A stretch of DNA of 5,161 nt, taken from positions 1 through 5,161 of the forward strand of contig JANELJ010000169.1 of NCBI GenBank assembly GCA_024511395.1, written 5' to 3'. Each line of letters opens with the position of its first letter. Position 1 is the stretch's first letter. The position numbers were made by a program, and so were the translations under genes. Of the stretch, positions 1-5,030 are shown one piece after another. The notes under the pieces were generated by a model. It did not search any database. It saw only the letters and a list, made by a program, of their open reading frames with translations, and was not told the DNA's origin. The stretch comes from Gammaproteobacteria bacterium. Its GTDB lineage: Bacteria > Pseudomonadota > Gammaproteobacteria > GRL18.

Positions 1-2
1 TT

Positions 3-440
3 GTTATTGGTGCTCAAAGTTGTCCGGGCAATCCTTATGATGGACACACTCTACTGCCACAACTGGAACAGATAAAACAGTTTACAGCCGTACAACCGGA
101 ACAGTGCTTTGTTGATCGGGGCTATCGTGGACATGAGGTAAAAGACACTAAAGTTTTTATCTCAGGTCAGAAGCGAGGTGTTACCCGAAGTATTAAAAAG
201 GCATTAAAACGGCGCAGTGCGATTGAGCCTGAAATTGGTCATATGAAAAATGATGGCCGTTTAGACCGCTGCTACCTCAAAGGTGCAGTCGGTGATGCCA
301 TTAATGTGGTTATGGTAGCCGCTGGACATAACTTAAGAAAGATCCTCAATAAGCTCCGGCTTTTATGGCTCAAAATTATTTCCGGTTTGATGGGGTCTTT
401 TATCAAACCGGGGCAATCAGCTGCTTTAAACCTGGCTTGA
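3..440 (+). CDS. IS5-family transposase, C-terminal part (5' end outside window)
   Basis: The open frame runs in from the window edge and gives 145 residues to a TGA stop. Numbering from the first complete codon, a block containing GNPYDGHT (residues 9-16) leads to FVDRGYRGH (36-44), which carries the second catalytic aspartate of the DDE triad (D38). A later segment, RRSAIEPEIGHMK, fits the family's R-x3-E-x6-K signature with R71, E75 and K82, so E75 is the likely catalytic glutamate. The tail GDAINVVMVAAGHNLRKIL is typical of IS5-type transposases and ends close to the usual C-terminus, so the 3' end appears intact. An internal ATG at 243 is not the true start, because homologous sequence continues upstream of it. 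The enzyme would cut and join element ends. The exact subgroup within IS5 is not assigned. Whether the copy is active cannot be judged without its 5' part. Confidence 0.9.
   Translation, partial: VIGAQSCPGNPYDGHTLLPQLEQIKQFTAVQPEQCFVDRGYRGHEVKDTKVFISGQKRGVTRSIKKALKRRSAIEPEIGHMKNDGRLDRCYLKGAVGDAINVVMVAAGHNLRKILNKLRLLWLKIISGLMGSFIKPGQSAALNLA
382..411. repeat. Perfect 10-base inverted repeat in the transposase 3' end
   Basis: CCGGTTTGAT (382-391) and ATCAAACCGG (402-411) are exact reverse complements separated by a 10-base loop. They lie inside the last 20 codons of the transposase, where the encoded residues look poorly constrained. In RNA this would be a stable hairpin on either strand. No long U-run follows on either side, so it is not a textbook intrinsic terminator. 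It could weaken transcription arriving antisense from the transporter gene at 478-2442. Confidence 0.8.
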
Positions 441-453
441 TGTCAGGCTTAAA
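425..453. repeat. Imperfect inverted repeat spanning the transposase stop codon
   Basis: TTTAAACCTG (425-434) and CAGGCTTAAA (444-453) pair at 9 of 10 positions around a 9-base loop that contains the TGA stop (438-440). It sits about 20 bases inside the inferred element end. It may be part of the IS end structure or a weak transcript end. No T-run follows, so a terminator call is not justified. Confidence 0.5.
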
Positions 454-455
454 AC

Positions 456-474
456 GGTATTATTCAGGTTGAAC
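456..474 (-). repeat. Putative right terminal inverted repeat of the left IS copy
   Basis: Read on the minus strand from 474, this sequence starts GTTCAACCTGAATAATAC. Set against the plus strand from 4911 (GCCCACCCTGAACAAAAC), 13 of 18 positions agree, including the block CCTGAA. TA follows at 475-476, matching the TA at 4909-4910 beside the other element. The two ends come from different copies, so this is an indirect reconstruction of the IS ends. Confidence 0.5.
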
Positions 475-477
475 TAT

Positions 478-2442
478 TTAAAAAACCAGGCTCATCATTA
501 CCATCATAACAATCAGGAATAATATGGTCATGATGCCGCCGGCTCTCATAAAGTCAGGTACACGATAACCTGCAGGGCCCATGATCAGGGCATTAACCTG
601 GTGAGTAGGGATGAGGAATGAATTGGAGGTTGCAATGGCCACTGTCAGAGCAAATACAGCAGGATCGGCCCCTTCTACACCCATGGCAATATTTACCGCC
701 AAAGGCACCAGTAATACAGTTGCACCGACATTGGACATAACCAGGGTAAAGAAAGTTGCCAGAACAGCAATAGAAGCCTGAATGATCCAGACCGGCATGT
801 CACCCACCACTTTCAGTGTCTGTTCTGCAATCCAGCCGGCAGTACCGGACATTTCCACAGCCAGCCCCAGGGGGATCAGACTGGCCAGCAGGAAGACCGT
901 CTTCCAGGATACAGCCTCATAGGCTTCATCAATTTTTAACACACCGGACAGAACCATACCAATGGCACCGGTTAACAGGGCAATAGACAGTTTTAAATCA
1001 GTAAACAGAACCATGGACAGGGCAATAGTAAAAAACAGGGCTGCCCAGCCAACTTTATGGGGACGGGTTTCTTCATGCGGATACTCAGTCGTCACCACAA
1101 CAAAGTTCTTGTCCTTGGCAATACGATCCAGGTTAGTCCACAGAGTATGTACGACCAGGGTATCACCAGCCTGAAACGGTAGGTCCCGAATACCTTCACC
1201 AGCGCCCATGGTTTCACCTTCACGGTGCATAGCAACCATGGCCAGGCCATACGTCTTTCTTAACCAGACATCGCGGGCTGATTTACCAATAAGCTGGGAA
1301 CCTGGTGGAATAACCACTTCAGCAACACCGGAATGGGCAGAAGAAAGACTGTCGGCAAAGTACTCCAGATCATCCTTAACTTCCAGATCATAATCCCTGG
1401 CAAAATCCTGGATGTATTTTTCAGAACCCAGAACCCCTAAAACGGTATTCGCTTCAATAGTATAGTCACGAGCCACGCCATTAGGTCCAATAGCCACATC
1501 CTTGGTATTGCCCTTAATGGCGGCAATAATACGGATGTGCTCTTTCTGTTCGATATCATTCAATATATGGCCAATCAACGGACTGCCCAGTGGCACCACA
1601 ACTTCAAACATGGCATAGTCAATACCGTAAATATTCTGAAAATATTCCATGGTATTGGTGGCTTTACTGGCATCAGCCTTCTCGCTCACTTTAGGCAGCA
1701 CAAAATGCCCGGCAAGAACAAAGTAGATAATACCGGAAAATACCAGAGCCAGACCAACCGGAGTAACTGAAAACAGTCCCCAGGTATGCATCTTCTGATC
1801 GGCAGGTAATCCGTGATTGGAAGTTAAGATCAGGTCATTTAATAAAATCAGCGGTGACGAACCAACCATGGTGACCGTACCACCCAGAATAGCACAGAAG
1901 CCCATGGGCATTAATAAACGGGACATGGGCACACCGGAACGGGCAGAAATTCTACTGACCACAGGAATAAACAGGGCTGCGGCACCCACGTTCTGCATAA
2001 AAGACGAAATAATACCCACGGTACTGGAAACAATTGGGATAATACGTGTTTCCGAGGTACCGCCAGCATTTAGAATAAAGGCAGCAACTTTGGACATAAT
2101 ACCGGTTTTATCCAGACCGGCACCAATAATCATAATTGCAATAATAGACATAACCGCGTTACTGGAGAAACCTTTAAAAATCATGTCAGAGGAAACCAGA
2201 CCTTTTTCCAGCCCCATTATCGGTGCAAAAAGTGTCGACAGTCCCAGTAACACCATAATGCAGATAGCGGTCACATCAACATCCACAACCTCAAATGCAA
2301 ACATGTAAATGGTCAGAACCAGCAGGCCCATAACCCAAGCCATTTCTACTGATGGAACAATAGAGGCCATAAACAACGCGAGCCCGAGAAATATAATCCC
2401 GGCAATTATTTTCTTTTTTTCTGCCATAATCCCGTTTTTCAT
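478..2442 (-). CDS. SLC13/DASS-family membrane permease with two RCK_C (TrkA_C) domains
   Basis: This 654-residue inner-membrane transporter has two membrane halves separated by a cytoplasmic insert. Hydrophobic segments occupy about residues 10-250 and 464-654. Between them are two RCK_C-like domains, roughly 279-356 (VVVPLGSPLIGHIL) and 374-450 (VVIPPGSQLIGKSA), of the kind that bind regulatory ligands in TrkA-type proteins. Each half carries a re-entrant-loop motif related to the SNT motifs of DASS carriers: MQNVGAAALFIPV (149-161) and MSNVGATVLLVPLA (569-582). Threonine is replaced by valine in both. GGTVTMVGSSPLILLND (187-203) and TSNSFLIPTHQVNALI (605-620) are further family blocks. The substrate cannot be read from sequence; anions such as sulfate or dicarboxylates are known in the wider family. 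The ATG at 2442 is favoured because AGGAG (minus strand, 2454-2458) lies 11 bases upstream; the next ATG, at residue 6, would be too far from it. The stop is 3-4 bases from the inferred IS end, and the C-terminus looks complete. Confidence 0.92.
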   Translation of the reverse strand: MKNGIMAEKKKIIAGIIFLGLALFMASIVPSVEMAWVMGLLVLTIYMFAFEVVDVDVTAICIMVLLGLSTLFAPIMGLEKGLVSSDMIFKGFSSNAVMSIIAIMIIGAGLDKTGIMSKVAAFILNAGGTSETRIIPIVSSTVGIISSFMQNVGAAALFIPVVSRISARSGVPMSRLLMPMGFCAILGGTVTMVGSSPLILLNDLILTSNHGLPADQKMHTWGLFSVTPVGLALVFSGIIYFVLAGHFVLPKVSEKADASKATNTMEYFQNIYGIDYAMFEVVVPLGSPLIGHILNDIEQKEHIRIIAAIKGNTKDVAIGPNGVARDYTIEANTVLGVLGSEKYIQDFARDYDLEVKDDLEYFADSLSSAHSGVAEVVIPPGSQLIGKSARDVWLRKTYGLAMVAMHREGETMGAGEGIRDLPFQAGDTLVVHTLWTNLDRIAKDKNFVVVTTEYPHEETRPHKVGWAALFFTIALSMVLFTDLKLSIALLTGAIGMVLSGVLKIDEAYEAVSWKTVFLLASLIPLGLAVEMSGTAGWIAEQTLKVVGDMPVWIIQASIAVLATFFTLVMSNVGATVLLVPLAVNIAMGVEGADPAVFALTVAIATSNSFLIPTHQVNALIMGPAGYRVPDFMRAGGIMTILFLIVMMVMMSLVF

Positions 2443-2460
2443 TAAATTTTCTTCTCCTCA

Positions 2461-2472
2461 AGAACCCGTTCT
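2461..2472. repeat. Short dyad just upstream of the transporter ribosome-binding site
   Basis: AGAAC (2461-2465) and GTTCT (2468-2472) are exact reverse complements around two bases. The dyad directly abuts the Shine-Dalgarno region (2454-2460) in the 5' leader of the permease gene. It could be a small operator or have no role. Repeats this short arise by chance, so this is only a pointer. Confidence 0.3.
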
Positions 2473-2568
2473 GCAGCCGTTTTTCTTATTACCTAATTTT
2501 TACAACTGGGTAGTGGTGCATTAACCGGCAAGAATGATTATTTTCCCAAAATTTTTAAAAAGAACATC

Positions 2569-2598
2569 ATGATAAACCAACTTGAGCAACCATTTCAA
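2569..2598 (-). promoter_or_regulatory. Candidate sigma-70 promoter for the SLC13 permease
   Basis: On the minus strand, TTGAAA (2593-2598) is followed after 18 bases by TATCAT (2569-2574). Each hexamer matches the consensus at five of six positions. Transcription would begin near 2562, giving a leader of about 120 bases before the ATG at 2442. The box pair lies in the 207-base gap between the broken CoA-binding gene and the permease and points towards the permease. An inverted repeat (2578-2602) overlaps the -35 box and spacer. Identification is by eye. Confidence 0.4.
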
Positions 2599-2602
2599 GT
2601 TG
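2578..2602. promoter_or_regulatory. 8-base inverted repeat overlapping the permease promoter, possible operator
   Basis: CAACTTGA (2578-2585) and TCAAGTTG (2595-2602) form a perfect dyad with a 9-base centre. A second, overlapping pair, GCAAC (2586-2590) and GTTGC (2599-2603), offers an alternative pairing. The dyad covers the proposed -35 hexamer and most of the spacer, where a bound repressor would block RNA polymerase. No regulator is encoded in the window and the motif is not one I recognise. It could also act as an RNA hairpin at the end of the upstream minus-strand transcript, although no U-run follows. Confidence 0.4.
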
Positions 2603-2649
2603 CAACACCCCATAGAATACAATGTTATTGATTAATGTCGTCTATAAAA

Positions 2650-3030
2650 TCAAAAACTTCCCGTTTCCAGCATCACCAGGGTGCAGTCATATTCATAACT
2701 TATACCGACATCCTGTAAAGCCTGTTCCAGTAATTCTGATTCCGTTCCGGGATTAAAGATCACTCTGCCCGGCTTTAGTTTCACAATATCCTTAATGATG
2801 CCCTAGCTGCGTTGAGCACCAATATAGAGGCTAAGGGTATCAACAGATTCAGTTATTTCCGCAAGCGAATTATTGACCTTAATACCTTCAATTTCAGTCA
2901 TTTTCAGGTGAACGGGAATAATACGATGGCCATGCTGTTTGAGTAACTGCTGGACTTTAAAGGTATAGCGATGGGGTTTATTACTGGCACCAAGAATAAG
3001 CACCGTCTGTATATTTGAAGTTTTGCCCAT
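2650..3030 (-). pseudogene. YccU-like CoA-binding Rossmann protein gene interrupted by an in-frame TAG
   Basis: The frame starts at ATG 3030, preceded on the minus strand by AGGAG (3037-3041) at a spacing of 6 bases. It encodes a CoA-binding-domain protein: VLILGASNKPHRY (10-22) is the nucleotide-binding start of the fold, and EIEGI (46-50) and the strand ending LYIGAQRS (68-75) follow. Codon 76 is TAG (2803-2805). The same frame then continues without further interruption through GIIKDIVKLKPGRVIFNPG (77-95) to CTLVMLETGSF (116-126) and TGA at 2650-2652. The NPG and CTLVM blocks are the family's conserved C-terminal half, and the total of 126 codons fits a family of roughly 120-140 residues. 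One base change, for instance from GAG or CAG, would explain the stop. The position after the fourth strand reads PVHLK where relatives usually have PVNPK, another possible sign of relaxed selection. The 75-residue product would lack half the domain. Stop-codon readthrough or a base-calling error are alternatives. The cellular role of this family is poorly defined. Confidence 0.85.
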
Positions 3031-3074
3031 AAATAGCTCCTGAACCTTCTTATGACCTGATAAAATGAATTATT
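3031..3074. promoter_or_regulatory. Short divergent intergenic region
   Basis: Only 44 bases separate the start codons of the minus-strand CoA-binding gene and the plus-strand zinc peptidase. The minus-strand gene has a good AGGAG ribosome-binding site here (3037-3041). The peptidase has no clear Shine-Dalgarno sequence before its ATG at 3075. TAAAAT at 3061-3066 resembles a -10 box for the peptidase but would leave only a very short leader, and no good -35 partner is seen. Promoters for both genes must lie here or reach into the opposing coding sequence. Confidence 0.4.
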
Positions 3075-3758
3075 ATGACATATATTTTTGTACTTGCGAT
3101 TTTTCTGTTGCTGATGTTTCTCCCCCAATGGTGGGTTAAATATATTATGCAGAAATACAACCGGTCCATTAATGCCCTGCCCGGCACCGGCGGTGAACTG
3201 GCACAGCACCTGATTGACCAGTATCAGTTGCCGGTCAGCCTGGAAACCACTGAACAGGGCGATCATTACGATCCTCAAACCAAAACCGTCCGACTCAGTC
3301 CGCAGTATTTTAATGGTAAATCACTGACCGCCATTGCAATTGCAGCCCATGAAGTGGGCCATGCCATTCAGGATCACAAACAGGATCAATTACTGAAGCT
3401 CCGAGGCGTTATGGTAAAAAACGCCCAGCGTTTTGAAAAACTGGGCAGCGGCATTATTATGACAGCCCCGCTTTTAGGTGCCCTGACTCACTCTCCAGCT
3501 CTGGGCTTTGTTATTGCTCTTATCGGTCTGTTAACTATGGGCTCTATTGTTTTAGTCCACCTTATCAGTCTGCCGGTAGAATTTGATGCCAGTTTTAATA
3601 AAGCCCTGCCGGTACTTGAAGCTGGCCGTTATATTACCAAACGTGACCTGATCCCTGTACGCCAGGTATTATTAGCCGCCGCTCTCACCTATGTAGCGGC
3701 AGCACTGGCCAGCTTACTCAATGTCGGCCGCTGGCTGACTATCTTATTACAACGATGA
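3075..3758 (+). CDS. Membrane-associated zinc metallopeptidase, YugP/Zn_peptidase_2 family
   Basis: This 227-residue protein matches the length and layout of the YugP-like neutral zinc peptidases. It has an N-terminal membrane segment (about 2-19), a soluble catalytic part, a hydrophobic pair (about 124-165) and a final hydrophobic segment (about 195-217). GTGGELAQHL (37-46) and GDHYDPQTKTVRLS (62-75) are family blocks. The zinc site HEVGH (92-96) supplies two histidine ligands and the catalytic glutamate E93. LPVEFDAS (166-173) follows the hydrophobic pair and is the likely source of the third ligand. All expected catalytic residues are present, so the enzyme looks functional. Its natural substrate is not established. 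The ATG at 3075 starts right at the membrane segment as expected, although no strong ribosome-binding site precedes it. The next gene downstream, in the same direction after 124 bases, is an exported PDZ protein. A shared role in envelope protein turnover is possible but unproven. Confidence 0.9.
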   Translation: MTYIFVLAIFLLLMFLPQWWVKYIMQKYNRSINALPGTGGELAQHLIDQYQLPVSLETTEQGDHYDPQTKTVRLSPQYFNGKSLTAIAIAAHEVGHAIQDHKQDQLLKLRGVMVKNAQRFEKLGSGIIMTAPLLGALTHSPALGFVIALIGLLTMGSIVLVHLISLPVEFDASFNKALPVLEAGRYITKRDLIPVRQVLLAAALTYVAAALASLLNVGRWLTILLQR

Positions 3759-3805
3759 TGCCGTTAATGACAATAATATCGATAAAAACAAATTGAATTT
3801 TTTTA

Positions 3806-3835
3806 TTGAAATTCTGTCTTAAAAACAAATATAGA
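3806..3835 (+). promoter_or_regulatory. Candidate sigma-70 promoter for the PDZ protein
   Basis: TTGAAA (3806-3811) and TATAGA (3830-3835) are separated by 18 bases in the AT-rich gap between the peptidase and the PDZ gene. The first matches consensus at five of six positions, the second at four. Transcription would begin near 3842, about 40 bases before the ATG at 3883. No terminator is visible after the peptidase, so read-through from that gene is also possible. Confidence 0.35.
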
Positions 3836-3882
3836 AGTACAAACTCTATTTATTTTATTAAGCTTAAATAAGGAGTCAGTTT

Positions 3883-4833
3883 ATGAAAAAACAAATCATA
3901 ACCGGCCTTATTCTATCACTGGGCATTATTTCCAGTCAGACCGCTTTCAGTGATATTAAGGCAGCCGACCAGCAAAACCCTGTTACACAATCACAAGCAT
4001 TATCTGTACAGACACAGAACAGTTCATCCTGGCTGGGTGTCTGGATAGAAGATATTCCCATGAGCCTGGCCAGACATATTGCCCCTTTATTAAAAGATAA
4101 TCAGGGGGTTATTATCCGCAAAGTATCACCTGATTCACCGGCTCAGGCTGCAGGCCTGCAGGAGTACGATGTAATTACTGAATTTAATGATCAGGATATC
4201 TATTCACAGAAACAGTTGACGGCTCTGGTTAAAGGCACAGCGCCTGATACAAAAGTTAAACTGGATATTATTCACCAAGGCAAACCCGTCAGCAAGGAAG
4301 TAATATTAAAGGCGGCGCCTGCACAACAGCGTGCATATCATGGCCTGCAAAAACATCCCTGGCCGCCATTAGGGCAACACCCAATGTCCCGGCAACAGTT
4401 TAGACAACCCGGTTCAATGGGCTTGCTGCCACCCCCTTCCTGGTTAAATGATCCATTTTTCCAGCAGGGTTTTAATCAGCCTTTACCACAAAATGCACCT
4501 ATGAACCGGAGTATGCCTCCAGCTCCGGCTAATCAGTCCACAAGCTGGCCAGAATCTCATTTTGAATCCATTGAAATAGAATCGACCGGTAATGATAAAA
4601 TCCGTGCTGCTGTAAAATATGAAGATGGTGATGGCAACAGGAAAGAGTTTGTCTTTGAAGGGAATCAGGACGAAATCCACAAACAGATCATGGACCAGAA
4701 AGAAATGGATGACACTAAAAAACAACGTCTGCTACAGGCTCTGGATATGAGCAGTACACCACCTCAGTTCCCAGAGATCCCTGTACCTGACTGGTTCAAC
4801 CAGCCACCACCATGGTTCCATAATATGCGTTAA
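3883..4833 (+). CDS. Exported PDZ-domain protein with Pro/Gln-rich linker
   Basis: The 316-residue product starts with a signal peptide: MKK, a hydrophobic core to about residue 18, then a possible signal peptidase I site near TAFS-D (20-24). The mature protein should therefore be periplasmic or cell-surface. A PDZ domain spans about 50-145. It begins with the WLGVWIEDI segment (50-58) and includes GVIIRKVSPDSPAQAAGLQ (75-93), YDVITEFNDQDI and a KVKLDIIHQGK strand pair, much as in HtrA/DegP PDZ domains. No protease domain is present. A linker of about 147-222 is rich in Pro, Gln, Met and aromatic residues. A charged region (226-290) follows, with predicted strands (FESIEIES, IRAAVKYEDGDGN) and then a helix, and the protein ends with a Pro/Trp/Phe-rich tail (292-316). 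I do not recognise the C-terminal region. The start is secure: AGGAG at 3871-3875 lies 7 bases before the ATG. A peptide-binding adaptor role is inferred from the domain alone. Confidence 0.85.
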   Translation: MKKQIITGLILSLGIISSQTAFSDIKAADQQNPVTQSQALSVQTQNSSSWLGVWIEDIPMSLARHIAPLLKDNQGVIIRKVSPDSPAQAAGLQEYDVITEFNDQDIYSQKQLTALVKGTAPDTKVKLDIIHQGKPVSKEVILKAAPAQQRAYHGLQKHPWPPLGQHPMSRQQFRQPGSMGLLPPPSWLNDPFFQQGFNQPLPQNAPMNRSMPPAPANQSTSWPESHFESIEIESTGNDKIRAAVKYEDGDGNRKEFVFEGNQDEIHKQIMDQKEMDDTKKQRLLQALDMSSTPPQFPEIPVPDWFNQPPPWFHNMR

Positions 4834-4910
4834 AATCCCTCCCGCCCCATGTGGGAACCGTATATTGCTCATATCATTGCCAATGTTTACTATTCTGTAA
4901 CTTTTATCTA

Positions 4911-4928
4911 GCCCACCCTGAACAAAAC
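4911..4928 (+). repeat. Putative left terminal inverted repeat of the right IS copy
   Basis: GCCCACCCTGAACAAAAC agrees at 13 of 18 positions with the minus-strand sequence beginning at 474. It is preceded by TA, as the other end is followed by TA. It lies 77 bases after the stop of the PDZ gene. The boundary is a proposal, because the other end of this copy is not in the window. Confidence 0.5.
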
Positions 4929-4973
4929 ATAGCACATTGATTTATAAGGAAATATTGGCGAATTATGGGTGTT

Positions 4974-5020
4974 AAATTTGCAGGTTTTTGGTAAAATAAA
5001 CCTTATTACCTTGCAAATTT
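4974..5020. repeat. Long palindrome immediately upstream of the transposase start
   Basis: AAATTTGCAGGT (4974-4985) pairs with ACCTTGCAAATTT (5008-5020) with a single bulged base. A smaller GGT (4990-4992)/ACC (5000-5002) pair sits inside. The structure ends 10 bases before the ATG at 5031, and no Shine-Dalgarno sequence is visible in those 10 bases (CCAGACCAGA). In transcripts entering from outside the element, such a hairpin could hinder translation of the transposase, a protective device known from several insertion sequences. A weak promoter-like pair (TTGATT 4937-4942, AATTAT 4961-4966) would start RNA right at the hairpin. Confidence 0.65.
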
Positions 5021-5030
5021 CCAGACCAGA

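Larger units (their letters stand above)
1..474 (+). mobile_element. 3' end of an IS5-family insertion sequence (left fragment, cut by window edge)
   Basis: This segment holds the C-terminal part of a DDE transposase gene followed by a short non-coding tail. The inner boundary is inferred, not proven. The sequence at 456-474, read on the minus strand, begins GTTCAACCTGAA and resembles the start of the right-hand element at 4911 (GCCCACCCTGAA); both are flanked on the outside by TA. A TA-centred target is in keeping with several IS5-family subgroups. The boundary could be off by a base or two. Two inverted repeats (382-411 and 425-453) lie near the end. The element is in direct orientation with the fragment at the other edge of the window. 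Confidence 0.75.

Noticed and set aside
243..440. A separate small 65-residue gene starting at ATG 243
   Set aside because: The same frame is open to the window edge and encodes the DDE aspartate motif upstream, so 243 is an internal methionine of the transposase.
1817..2308. A 163-codon plus-strand open frame, with shorter ones at 962-1174, 1208-1393, 1537-1770 and 2309-2524
   Set aside because: All lie antisense to the SLC13 permease, which is clearly the real gene by its motifs and ribosome-binding site. Their products show no domain or coherent composition.
2803..2805. Pyrrolysine or other recoding at the TAG of the CoA-binding gene as the main explanation
   Set aside because: No decoding machinery is visible in the window and this family is not known to need a special residue there. 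A nonsense mutation is simpler, so recoding is kept only as something to exclude.
2904..3278. A 124-codon minus-strand open frame across the divergent gene boundary
   Set aside because: It overlaps the zinc peptidase and the CoA-binding gene in a different frame. Both have recognisable family motifs, and this frame has none.
4814..4859. GGTTCC/GGAACC inverted repeat around the PDZ gene stop as a transcription terminator
   Set aside because: The stem is only 6 bases with a 34-base loop and no following T-run; it is likely to be chance.
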